Source: Senimuribacter sp049852125 (GTDB taxonomy: Bacteria; Bacillota; Clostridia; Peptostreptococcales; Anaerovoracaceae). From it: a stretch of DNA of 64,000 bases. The notes below the pieces were generated by a model, which did not search any database, was not told where the DNA came from, and saw nothing but the letters and a program-made list of their open reading frames with translations. Within the stretch, counting starts at the first letter, position 1. Every line of letters begins with the position of its first letter. Location: positions 2,852,001-2,916,000 of the forward strand of contig NZ_CP187532.1 of assembly GCF_049852125.1 (NCBI RefSeq). The letters run 5' to 3'. A program made the translations under genes and the position numbers. Shown here piece by piece: positions 45,110 to 52,546 of this stretch.

Positions 45110-45904
45110 ATGGTAAGTATTATAAAAACAGAATTTAGCAAAATGAAGCGGTACTCCGTAATCTGGATCGGCGTAGCAACGATGTTTACTGTCGTGCTGC
45201 TTGCCCGGTTTATGGCAACAGCCTCTGACGGGGCGACCCATACGCTCATGAACTTTTCTTCCAGCGTAATTTGGAACAATTTAGTTCTGATATATCCTGC
45301 AACAATCGCATTGATCGCCGGATATATCATTGACCGGGAGCGTACAGACGACACGCTGAAAAATATTCTCACAATCCCTGTTTCCTTTCGGAAAATGCTG
45401 ATTGGAAAACTGATTGCTGTTGGATGTATGGCGGCAGCGCTTTCCGTTATCGAATTCCTGTTCACACTCATTGTTTTCTTTGCCAGCGGATTTCCCGGAT
45501 TTTCTATCGGCGGTATGGTACAGGTGCTTTTTCAGATGATCGGGATCAATATGATTTCCTATATTGCGGTCATGCCTGTTATTGCCTTTACTGCTCAAAG
45601 AAGCGGCAGCTTTATGGCCGGTGTTGGCTTTGCTTTCTTTTATGGTTTTGTGGGAATGATGGCCTCCGGCCACGGCCTGCGTGATCTATATCCTATTACA
45701 GCAGGCCTTACCGTAATTGGTTATCAGGATGGAAGCAGTGATCCAACAGGAAACATCTTGTTGAGCGTAGCATCTATCCTGTTTATACTGGCCGTGACAT
45801 TCATTATCGTTTTCACAGCAAAAAATCGTGAAGTAACCGCCGCAAAGAAAAAGAAGAAAAATTCTGGGAAAACGGTTCAAAAAAGAAATCATAGTGCGAG
45901 GTAG
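45110..45904 (+). CDS. Lantibiotic-immunity-type ABC permease (2)
   Basis: ATG 45110 follows GAGGTGAG. The 264-residue protein has six membrane helices (for example YPATIALIAGYIIDRERTDD, IAVGCMAAALSVIEFLFTLI) and a strongly basic C-terminal end (KKKKKNSGKTVQKRNHSAR). It is the SpaG/NisG/CprC-type partner of the preceding permease. The shared motif DDTLKNxxxIPxSxxK occurs in both permeases, which shows that they are paralogues. Confidence 0.86.
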   Translation: MVSIIKTEFSKMKRYSVIWIGVATMFTVVLLARFMATASDGATHTLMNFSSSVIWNNLVLIYPATIALIAGYIIDRERTDDTLKNILTIPVSFRKMLIGKLIAVGCMAAALSVIEFLFTLIVFFASGFPGFSIGGMVQVLFQMIGINMISYIAVMPVIAFTAQRSGSFMAGVGFAFFYGFVGMMASGHGLRDLYPITAGLTVIGYQDGSSDPTGNILLSVASILFILAVTFIIVFTAKNREVTAAKKKKKNSGKTVQKRNHSAR

Positions 45905-45910
45905 CCAGTT

Positions 45911-46000
45911 ATGAAAAAAGCGATGATTGTATTGGGTATTATTTTTGCCTCAATTCTGCTCTTTGTAAAAATGGGCAGCAAAGAAAAAGAAATTTCATAG
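45911..46000 (+). CDS. Small membrane peptide in the transporter operon
   Basis: A 29-residue frame (MKKAMIVLGIIFASILLFVK, then MGSKEKEIS) consists of one membrane helix and a short charged end. It lies 6 nt after the second permease and its stop (TAGGAGG) provides the SD of the next gene. A weak SD (GAGG) precedes it. It could be a regulator of the transporter or a remnant of a longer YxeA-like protein. Confidence 0.5.
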   Translation: MKKAMIVLGIIFASILLFVKMGSKEKEIS

Positions 46001-46012
46001 GAGGATTTTTTA

Positions 46013-46354
46013 ATGAAATCAAAAAAAGTTGTAGTAGGCATTATTGCAGCAATATTAGTTGTCGTCTGCATGGGGGTCGCTTTTCTTGCGACCCAAAATG
46101 ACGATTACTATACGCAAATAGATAACAGATGGGTACAGGAAATCGCTCCGCATGGAGCAATGAATTATAAATACACACTGGCGGCCTACGATGAGAACGG
46201 AAATGAAAAGGACGTTGTGTTTGAAACAAGCCGTATTTTGACCGATGATGCGTTCCTATGTCTGAAAGTCAATTTTATTCGGGGTGTGGTGACCTGGGCG
46301 GAAGTGAAATACGAGGAATTGCCTGCTGAGGTTCAGCAGCATTATAACCAGTAG
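46013..46354 (+). CDS. YxeA-family protein
   Basis: ATG 46013 follows TAGGAGG. The 113-residue protein has an N-terminal membrane or signal segment (VVVGIIAAILVVVCMGVAFL) and the YxeA/DUF1093 core YYTQIDNRWVQE, YKYTLAAYDENGNEKDVVFE and WAEVKYEELP. YxeA proteins often lie beside bacitracin- or lantibiotic-responsive transporters. It likely acts in the same peptide-resistance response, outside the membrane. Confidence 0.82.
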   Translation: MKSKKVVVGIIAAILVVVCMGVAFLATQNDDYYTQIDNRWVQEIAPHGAMNYKYTLAAYDENGNEKDVVFETSRILTDDAFLCLKVNFIRGVVTWAEVKYEELPAEVQQHYNQ

Positions 46355-46386
46355 TTCAGGGGCCCTTCCAAACGGAGATAAATCAA

Positions 46387-46593
46387 ATGAAAAAATATTT
46401 ATCACTTTTCCTGTGTTTGGTATGCCTTATGCTAATGACGGGTTGTTCCAATACATGCAGAGATTTAGCATATGACACAGACATTGTTATTGAGAATTTA
46501 GTGGAAGCAAAAGACAATTTTTTTGATAGTCTTGCAGAAGCAACGGACAATATATTCCGTTCACTTGCGAACTTCTTTAATGGCTCTGATTGA
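46387..46593 (+). CDS. Small lipoprotein
   Basis: The 68-residue product has a lipoprotein signal with lipobox LMLMTGCSN (Cys about 21), then a short acidic helix with two repeats (NFFDSLAEATDN, NIFRSLANFFNGS). It is the last gene of the transporter operon before a strong terminator. A lipoprotein here recalls the immunity lipoproteins (LanI/NisI) of lantibiotic systems, although it is far shorter, so the comparison is only contextual. Confidence 0.65.
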   Translation: MKKYLSLFLCLVCLMLMTGCSNTCRDLAYDTDIVIENLVEAKDNFFDSLAEATDNIFRSLANFFNGSD

Positions 46594-46625
46594 TGATAAC
46601 CATAAATAGCATCAAATACGTCTTT

Positions 46626-46664
46626 GCGGTGACTTTGACAAAATCAAAGTCACCGCGTTTTCTA
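46626..46664 (+). terminator. Terminator of the transporter operon
   Basis: GCGGTGACTTTGA (46626-46638) pairs perfectly with TCAAAGTCACCGC (46644-46656), followed by GTTTTCTACTTTT. Confidence 0.9.
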
Positions 46665-46874
46665 CTTTTCAAAAATCAAGTCGATCTTTCTGATGCAGCC
46701 GTTTGCCCCTACTTCCGTAGGGACAAAACGATATATCGAAAGCCTTTCTCCGCGTAACTGTCTATGATTTCCCTATGCTTTTCAACATAAGAAAACACCA
46801 TACCTCTTGCAGTATTTTATATCTGCCATGCCAAAACTATGATGGTTCAGGAAAGAACATAGCATTTAACCCTA

Positions 46875-47111
46875 TATAATTTCCCCAAAAGGAGGCTGAT
46901 GAAGGACAAGCCTTCTGCGCTTCCTTTTCGGGGAGGGCTGATAAATGCTGCCAAAGGGGAATATTCAACAGAAAGGTTATTTTGCGTATAGAGCTTTATG
47001 CGCCGTAATCCATGTGGTGTGGATTGCGGCGTTTTTAAGTTTGACCGCATTTGAGGAATTTCTATATCATACATTTTCCTGCGCGCCCAATTTTCGATGG
47101 GCGCGCATTTC
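46875..47111 (+). promoter_or_regulatory. Attenuator-like leader of the integration-module regulator
   Basis: After TATAAT (46875-46880), three hairpins follow. First, CCCC-AAAAGGA (46883-46893) pairs with TCCTTTT-c-GGGG (46922-46933), partly covering the SD GGGGAGGG. Second, CGCCGTAATCCA (47001-47012) pairs with TGGATTGCGGCG (47020-47031), with TTTTT after it. Third, TGCGCGCCCA (47080-47089) pairs with TGGGCGCGCA (47098-47107) and is followed by TTT. Two terminator-like structures inside a small open frame suggest transcription attenuation controlled by translation, as in the tet(M) leader of Tn916. The stretch 46665-46874 before it shows no gene. Confidence 0.6.
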
Positions 47112-47220
47112 TTATATAAGCGGCTGTTACAACAAGGGTTATCCGCGCTGCCGCTCCCCACCCTCTGATTTTGATTTTGCTTACCAACCTAAAAATCGAA
47201 ATTGGAGGAATTACCCATGA
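46945..47220 (+). CDS. Possible leader peptide upstream of the sigma-like gene
   Basis: ATG 46945 lies 7 nt after GGGGAGGG. The frame runs 91 codons (MLPKGNIQQKGYFAYRALCA ...) through both terminator hairpins and stops in an ATGA overlap with the sigma-like gene. The sequence looks more like a leader than a folded protein (the C-terminal half is low in structure and rich in Arg, Tyr and Pro). Ribosome position on it could decide between read-through and termination. It may equally be a chance frame. Confidence 0.4.
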   Translation: MLPKGNIQQKGYFAYRALCAVIHVVWIAAFLSLTAFEEFLYHTFSCAPNFRWARISYISGCYNKGYPRCRSPPSDFDFAYQPKNRNWRNYP

Positions 47221-47639
47221 AAGAAATCAATCTGCGGGATTACTACCCGTTTTATACGCAGGACGTTATTGTTGAAGTGCCGGACGAGGTAGCGCTGCTT
47301 CTTCGTGAATATATGCTGTTGGAAGAAGCATATCGGATTCGTACATACCGCTACAAAGCATTTTACTCTCTGGATCGTGATGAAGGTATTGAACGTGAGA
47401 TATTGCAAAAGCCGATTAGCCCAGAAGAAATTCTGGAACAGCGTCAAATGACAGAATCCCTCTACAAAGGGCTTGCCATGCTGCCGGAGAAACAGCGCCA
47501 GCGGATTTACGCACATTTCTTCCTTGGTATGAGCAAAGCAGACATTGCCAAAGCAGAGGGAACGCACAAAAGCCGGATTACTCGTTCTATCGAAGCTGGA
47601 TTGCGCCGCCTGGAAAAATATTTCAAAGAAATTTTCTAA
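47217..47639 (+). CDS. Sigma-70-region-4-like regulator (Tn916 Orf7-like)
   Basis: ATG 47217 lies 9 nt after GGAGG. The 140-residue protein ends in a sigma region-4-type HTH (LAMLPEKQRQRIYAHFFLGM, SKADIAKAEGTHKSRITRSI, EAGLRRLEKYFKEIF). The N-terminal part (DYYPFYTQDVIVEVPDEVAL) is typical of the small sigma-like proteins that lie near xis-int in Tn916/Tn1549 elements. It probably activates expression of the excision and transfer genes. Confidence 0.85.
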   Translation: MKEINLRDYYPFYTQDVIVEVPDEVALLLREYMLLEEAYRIRTYRYKAFYSLDRDEGIEREILQKPISPEEILEQRQMTESLYKGLAMLPEKQRQRIYAHFFLGMSKADIAKAEGTHKSRITRSIEAGLRRLEKYFKEIF

Positions 47640-48346
47640 CAGACGGCAACTTTGCCCCGAAAAATGTACTGAATAATAGAGGGACATATTCGGCGGGACA
47701 AGCCTGACGGGTGTGGCCGGCAGCACAGCTCCGGCCCGCCCCAACTAAAATACTGTCATAACTGCCACGCCCCTCGCTTGCTCCTTGACAACTGAATATA
47801 CGCTGTTACAGGCACTTCATTCTGTGTTCCGAGCGGCAGATGGGGCGGCGCGATGACAGGCAGCCAGGAGGTGATGAATTGAGGCTGTCCGAGCGATAAA
47901 CGCAACCCACGAAACCGGCTGTGGCAGGTCGGGCGCGATGACGGTGCAGATCACAATGGTACTTCTTCACGGCTCCCTAAAGACTTGGGGAGAGTTCCTG
48001 CGGCGTGCGCCTGCTCTGGCAAAGCGGCGGCGTATGCGGGACTATGATGCGGCGACGCTATCCGCAGCCTATAACAGCCCCGTCCTGATATTCAGGGCTT
48101 GCCGGGGGGCGTGGCAAATACGGCAATCAAAATCGAAATCAGATACAATGGGCCGGATCTGTGACTTTCATAGCGCAGATCCGACCTATTCATGTGGTTT
48201 TGATAATCCTTTCAGTTCCACTTTCGATTATGGATAAATCGTAAATTTTTCAATTAGCAGCAGACAAACCGCCCCCCTGCGCGGTAGAATAGTGTTAGGA
48301 AGTTATGTCCGGTACACTGTTTTACAGTCTGCGGAAAGGAGGTCTA
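47640..48346. other. About 700-bp gene-free region before xis
   Basis: I see no supported gene here. A 99-codon frame at 47938-48237 lacks an SD and family features. GGCGCGATGAC occurs twice (about 47848 and 47935). Near 48250 the sequence AATTAGCA resembles the integrase-arm repeats at the right end. A strong SD (AAAGGAGG 48335-48342) belongs to xis. The region is GC-rich in its first half and may hold regulatory RNA or protein sites for excision control. Confidence 0.5.
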
Positions 48347-48553
48347 ATGAACCCGTCTGAAAAGAGTGTACCAAGAAATGCTTTTGAACAACGGACCTAT
48401 AAGGTTGAGGATATTGCCGCCATGTTGAACATTGGCAGAACCTCTGCCTACAGCCTTGTAAAAGAAGGGCATTTCAAAACCGTTAGAATCGGACATGCCA
48501 TACGAGTTTCCAAAAAATCATTTGACGAGTGGTTAGACGCTCAGTCGTTTTAG
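48347..48553 (+). CDS. xis: Excisionase (MerR-like HTH, Xis)
   Basis: ATG 48347 follows AAAGGAGG. The 68-residue protein is a typical small excisionase with a winged HTH: RTYKVEDIAAMLNIGRTSAY, SLVKEGHFKTVRIGHAIRVS and KKSFDEWLDAQ. It binds near the element ends and directs the integrase towards excision. It lies 19 nt before the integrase gene, as in Tn916 relatives. Confidence 0.9.
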   Translation: MNPSEKSVPRNAFEQRTYKVEDIAAMLNIGRTSAYSLVKEGHFKTVRIGHAIRVSKKSFDEWLDAQSF

Positions 48554-48572
48554 TTAAGAAAGGAAGATCAGT

Positions 48573-49958
48573 ATGGCATCCATAATCAAACGTAAAAAAT
48601 CCTATTCCGTTGTCTACAATTACGTGGATGAAAACGGAGAAACAAAACAAAAGTGGGAAACCTGGCATACCCACAAAGAAGCACTGAAACGGAAAGCAGA
48701 GGTTGAGAACCAGCAAAACAATGGCACCTTCCTTCCTCCAAGCAATCAGAAAGTATCTGATTTTCTGTATGACTTTGTTTCTACCTATGGAGAGAAAAAA
48801 TGGGGTGTATCTATGTATGACAGCCAAACAGCCCTGATTGCCAACTATATCAATCCGATTATCGGGGATATGGAAGTACAGGCGATTACTCCCCGTGTGG
48901 TAGATAAATACATTCAGACGCTTCAAAAGACGCCTTCCGTATCAAGGAAAAACCGTAAAGCCAGGACAGAATTTGTTACGAACCAGACCATTGAAAAGGT
49001 CATTAAACTGCTCCGCTGTGCTTTCAAACAGGCGGTACGCTGGGAGTTAATTGGAAAGAACCCGTTTGAAAATACGGTCCTTCCGAAAACAGAGTACAAG
49101 AAGCGTGATATTTGGGACGCAGAAACAATCCGCACTGCATTGGATCAATGCACCGACAGTAAACTGTATGTAGCTATGAACCTTGCTTTTGCGTGTTCTC
49201 TGCGGATGGGTGAGATTCTTGGTCTGGCCTGGAAGAATGTTCATATTGAGGATGAAAATATCGCCGCGGACAATGCCTATGTCTACATAGAAGCAGAACT
49301 GACGCGGGCCTCCAAGCAGGCGATTGAAATGCTCGGCGAGAAAGACATCTTCTATATTTTCACCCCGCTTATGCCGAATACCAGCACCCGCCTGATTTTG
49401 AAAAAGCCTAAGACAAAATCCAGTGAAAGAAAGGTATGGCTGCCAAAGACCGTTGCCTACATTCTCCGTGAGTGGAAAAAAGCCCAGGAAGAATTGAAAT
49501 GTTTCCTCGGTGATGAATACCAGGATTTCGATTTGGTTGTTGCTCTGCCAAACGGCCGTCCATGTGAGAACAGGATCATTGAAAAGGAATTCTCCTTGCT
49601 GAAGGAGAAAGCAGGGCTCCCTAACGTTGTATTTCACTCTTTGAGGCATTCCAGTACGACCTATAAGTTAAAGCTCAACCACGGCGATCTGAAGGCCACA
49701 CAGGGCGATACAGGACACGCGGAGATCGACATGATTACTAAGGTTTATGCTCATATTTTGGACGAGGACCGCAAGATCAATGCACAGAAATTTGAGAGTG
49801 CTTTTTATGCCAATCCTGATTTGAGGAATGTAAAACCTCCCCAGGAGCAGCCCCAGGCACAGACTGTAGACCTGGCCGCATTGATTGAACAGCTTCAAAA
49901 ATCGCCGGAACTGGCAAGTGCCTTGGCGGCATTGATTGCAGGACAAAAAGCGGTCTGA
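48573..49958 (+). CDS. int: Tyrosine integrase
   Basis: The 461-residue protein has an AP2-like arm-binding N-terminus (ASIIKRKKSYSVVYNYVDEN, about 2-60) and a core-binding domain (about 65-175). The catalytic domain has Arg in ACSLRMGEILGLAW, HxxR in FHSLRHSSTTYK, and His and the nucleophilic Tyr in TGHAEIDMITKVYAHILDED. A Pro/Gln-rich tail (PPQEQPQAQTVD) and a Leu/Ala helix end the protein. It drives integration and excision of the ICE. All five catalytic positions are present, so it should be active. Confidence 0.93.
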   Translation: MASIIKRKKSYSVVYNYVDENGETKQKWETWHTHKEALKRKAEVENQQNNGTFLPPSNQKVSDFLYDFVSTYGEKKWGVSMYDSQTALIANYINPIIGDMEVQAITPRVVDKYIQTLQKTPSVSRKNRKARTEFVTNQTIEKVIKLLRCAFKQAVRWELIGKNPFENTVLPKTEYKKRDIWDAETIRTALDQCTDSKLYVAMNLAFACSLRMGEILGLAWKNVHIEDENIAADNAYVYIEAELTRASKQAIEMLGEKDIFYIFTPLMPNTSTRLILKKPKTKSSERKVWLPKTVAYILREWKKAQEELKCFLGDEYQDFDLVVALPNGRPCENRIIEKEFSLLKEKAGLPNVVFHSLRHSSTTYKLKLNHGDLKATQGDTGHAEIDMITKVYAHILDEDRKINAQKFESAFYANPDLRNVKPPQEQPQAQTVDLAALIEQLQKSPELASALAALIAGQKAV

Positions 49959-49963
49959 AAGCT

Positions 49964-50028
49964 CCAATTAGCAAAAAGACGATTTTTATTAGCAAGACCT
50001 GGATTTCGGTTCGTTTCCAATTAGCAAG
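49964..50028 (+). repeat. Three ATTAGCAA repeats (integrase arm sites)
   Basis: ATTAGCAA occurs at 49967-49974, 49988-49995 and 50020-50027; the first and third share the longer CCAATTAGCAA. They directly follow int. Short direct repeats near an element end are the usual binding sites of the integrase arm domain. They place the right end of the ICE close to 50,030-50,160. Confidence 0.65.
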
Positions 50029-50107
50029 ATATTCACAACACCGTATAAACAATCAGCAACCAAAATAAAGTGTATGATGGTTTTGGGTCTAAGCTCCGCA
50101 GCATATT

Positions 50108-50145
50108 AAAAAAGCTGCAAACCCTTGAAAATAAAGGCTTGCAGC
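50108..50145 (-). terminator. Terminator after tRNA-Arg
   Basis: On the minus strand GCTGCAAGCC pairs with GGTTTGCAGC and is followed by six Ts (plus-strand A-run 50108-50113). It starts 9 nt after the tRNA's CCA end. Confidence 0.75.
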
Positions 50146-50153
50146 ATTGTTTC

Positions 50154-50230
50154 TGGCGTCCCAGAGAGGACTTGAACCTCCGACCCCACGCTTAGGAGGC
50201 GTGTGCTCTATCCAACTGAGCTACTGGGAC
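50154..50230 (-). tRNA. tRNA-Arg (anticodon CCT)
   Basis: The minus strand folds into a full cloverleaf: acceptor GTCCCAG/CTGGGAC, D-stem GCTC/GAGC, anticodon stem CACGC/GCGTG with loop CTCCTAA, T-stem GGAGG/CCTCT with TTCAAGT, discriminator G and an encoded CCA. The anticodon CCT reads AGG (Arg). The 3' end faces the integrase gene, the normal orientation for a tRNA used as an attachment site. Confidence 0.95.
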
Positions 50231-50250
50231 TTATACAAAAAATATGAAGT

Positions 50251-50323
50251 TTATTCCTAATTTAGACTCGAACCATCTACCGCTTAGGAGAGCACTGTTA
50301 TATCCATTTAACTACGGAGACAT
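50251..50323 (-). pseudogene. Decayed second tRNA-Arg(CCT)
   Basis: On the minus strand the 5' half keeps an acceptor-like GTCTCCG, a perfect D-stem GTTA/TAAC and the anticodon loop CTCCTAA. The anticodon stem and the T-arm and acceptor 3' sides no longer pair, although GGTTCGAGTC remains. It differs from the intact tRNA 20 bp away in most stem bases, so it is not a fresh duplicate. It may be the leftover of an older integration into a tRNA gene. Confidence 0.65.
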
Positions 50324-51013
50324 ATGAACTTTTCACATTATTTATCATACCACGCTTCCTGATAAAATTCAACGGGAAAATAAATCCCACTATTGCGGTC
50401 CCGCAGCGTTTCCTAATCTGAGAATAAGATTATAAAAGCCGCTGCGCAGCTTTTCATCATACTTTTGTTTTATGTTGCGTTAGTTCATGAAAAAACGCAG
50501 GTTTCTGAGATTTTTTTGTTGTTTGTTGCGCGACATGCCCAATTATCTCCTAAATTCTATTATATTTTACCATATTTTATCAAAAATAACAAAAAATCCG
50601 GTGCAATTTCTTCGTTTGCGCAACATCCTGAAAAAAAGTAAGCAAAAAGCTGCGTTTTTTAGTGGGTGCGCGCAACTTACCCCCAAAAACAAGCAAATAC
50701 CTGCGCGCATCGTATCCATCGTATCCATCATATCCATCATATCCATCACAGCTATCATATAAATCATGAACTACAGCCCGCATGCGTACATATTGTGAAG
50801 TGTGTAATTTATACAACAGGCTAGATATTTTTTTAACAATTTCCAAAATTAAGGTTGAATACTCTCTGCTAATGTAGTAAAATGTAGGAGTAATTGTTAA
50901 AAAGTAAACAAACTGAGCAAACTGAACGTAGGATTAGCATAGGACAAAATCAGTAGGGTTACTTTCTCGAACAAAATTGCAAGTATTCTATCATACATAA
51001 ACAGGAGGAGATT
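50324..51013. other. About 690-bp AT-rich intergenic region with 9-bp tandem repeats
   Basis: I see no supported gene. A hairpin-like AAAGCCGCTGCGCAGCTTT is centred near 50445. At 50708-50752 five imperfect copies of a 9-bp unit (CATCGTATC, CATCATATC) stand in tandem. The rest is the leader of the CoA-transferase gene, with AGGAGG just before its ATG. Confidence 0.6.
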
Positions 51014-52372
51014 ATGTATAAAGTTTCAAATCTCGCAGAAGAGTATAAGAAGAAATTGATTACCGCAGACCAGGCTGCCGCAATGGTTGAGCCCGGCAGC
51101 AGAATCCATTTCGGACTGGGCTGCGGCTCTGTCGTAGATATAGACGAGGCGCTGGCAAAGAGAGCCGATGAGCTAAAGGGTATTGAAATTATCAGTACCG
51201 TGGCCATCAGAAAAGCGCCTTTCAAGGTTTATCAGGCTACGACCTCTAATGATCAAGTGAAATTCGCGTCAGCTCATTTCAGCGCTTTCGACCGTCAGAT
51301 GTGCAAGGATGGCCGCTGCTGGTATATTCCGATGCTGTTCAATGAGCTGCCATATTATTGGTATAATAACCAGAACGAAATCGACATTGCGTTCTTTCAG
51401 GTAGCGCCGATGGACAGTCACGGCAACTTCAATCTCGGACCGCAGGTAGCCGATATGTGGGGCGTTATCAAAGCCGCAAAGAAGGTTATCGTTGAGGTTA
51501 ATGAAAATATGCCGATTGCCCACGGCCATCAGACCCAGCTGAATTTATACGGTATCGACTATATCGTAGAAGGAAGCAATCCTTCTATGCCGGAGCTGGC
51601 AACTAAGCCCGCGTCCGATATCGATAAGCAAATCGCCAAGCATGTAGTAGAACAGATCGGCAGCCACAGCACATTGCAGCTGGGAATCGGCAGTCTGCCT
51701 AACTGCATCGGACAGATGCTGGCAGATTCCGATGTGAGAAATATCAACGCGCATACCGAAATGTTCGTGGACGCCTATGTAGACCTGTTCGAGGCAGGCA
51801 AGCTGACCGGCAACAAGCCGGTAGACAAAGGCAAAGCGCTCTACACCTTCGCGGGCGGTACCAAGAAGCTGTACGACTTCATCGATGATAATCCAATTTG
51901 CTGCACAGCGCCGGTTAATTACGTAAATAACGTAAACATCGTTGCCAGCATCGACAACTTTGTATCCGTTAACAGCTGTATTCAGGTTGACCTCTACGGT
52001 CAAATCTGTTCTGAATCCGCGGGACACCAGCAGATCAGCGGTACCGGCGGTCAGTTAGACTTTGTTATGGGAGCGTTCCTGTCAAAAGGCGGCAAAAGCT
52101 TTATCTGCACGCCTTCCACCAGAACAATGAAGGACGGCACCAAGGAATCACTGATCGCGCCGATTCTGACCCCGGGCGCTATCGTCACTACGCCGAGAAC
52201 CGCTACTAACTTCATCGTTACCGAATATGGCGCGGCTAACCTGAAGGGTAAGTCCACCTGGGAAAGAGCAGAGCTGTTAATCAATATCGCTCATCCAGAT
52301 TTCCGAGAGGATCTGATTAAACAGGCTGAGAAAAACGGCATCTGGAAAAATACCAGCAAATGCACTTTCTAA
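51014..52372 (+). CDS. Butyryl-CoA:acetate CoA-transferase family (4-hydroxybutyrate CoA-transferase-like)
   Basis: The 452-residue protein has the catalytic Glu in NINAHTEMFVDAYVD (about 245) and the glycine loops SGTGGQLDFVMGAFLSKGGK (about 340) and LGIGSLPNCIG. Other family segments are FQVAPMDSHGNFNLGP and VEVNENMPIAHGHQTQ. Enzymes of this group move CoA from butyryl-CoA to acetate in the last step of butyrate formation, or act on 4-hydroxybutyrate or similar acids. The sequence differs from the Roseburia-type But at several places, so the acid specificity is open. It is a single-gene unit ending in a large inverted repeat. Confidence 0.85.
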   Translation: MYKVSNLAEEYKKKLITADQAAAMVEPGSRIHFGLGCGSVVDIDEALAKRADELKGIEIISTVAIRKAPFKVYQATTSNDQVKFASAHFSAFDRQMCKDGRCWYIPMLFNELPYYWYNNQNEIDIAFFQVAPMDSHGNFNLGPQVADMWGVIKAAKKVIVEVNENMPIAHGHQTQLNLYGIDYIVEGSNPSMPELATKPASDIDKQIAKHVVEQIGSHSTLQLGIGSLPNCIGQMLADSDVRNINAHTEMFVDAYVDLFEAGKLTGNKPVDKGKALYTFAGGTKKLYDFIDDNPICCTAPVNYVNNVNIVASIDNFVSVNSCIQVDLYGQICSESAGHQQISGTGGQLDFVMGAFLSKGGKSFICTPSTRTMKDGTKESLIAPILTPGAIVTTPRTATNFIVTEYGAANLKGKSTWERAELLINIAHPDFREDLIKQAEKNGIWKNTSKCTF

Positions 52373-52464
52373 ATCAGTAATCTACACAGCAAACGGCAGA
52401 CGAGTGCAAAGGCTGCACAGGCTGACCGGCGACTATATTTATAAATCATTTATTCTAATCCATA

Positions 52465-52540
52465 CTATATATCACAATGCGAAAAGGAGCCGGCTGACTC
52501 ATACACCTGAGCAGGCGGCTCCTTGCATTATGATATATAG
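52465..52540. terminator. 76-bp inverted repeat between convergent genes
   Basis: CTATATATCA (52465-52474) pairs with TGATATATAG (52531-52540), AATGC (52476-52480) with GCATT (52525-52529) and AAGGAGCC (52484-52491) with GGCTCCTT (52517-52524). The structure ends both the CoA-transferase and the convergent ABC transporter transcripts. Its length is greater than that of a normal terminator. Confidence 0.75.
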
Positions 52541-52546
52541 GAACTC

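Noticed and set aside
47938..48237. 99-codon frame before xis
   Set aside because: No SD at its GTG-type start, no family resemblance, atypical residue use; treated as part of the non-coding region.
50708..50752. Tandem repeats considered as a CRISPR array
   Set aside because: The unit is 9 bp without spacers and no cas gene is near; it is a simple microsatellite-like repeat.
50487..50762. 91-codon frame ending in an Ile/Ser/Val repeat
   Set aside because: The repeat is encoded by the 9-bp tandem repeat, and the upstream part looks like translated AT-rich non-coding DNA without SD.
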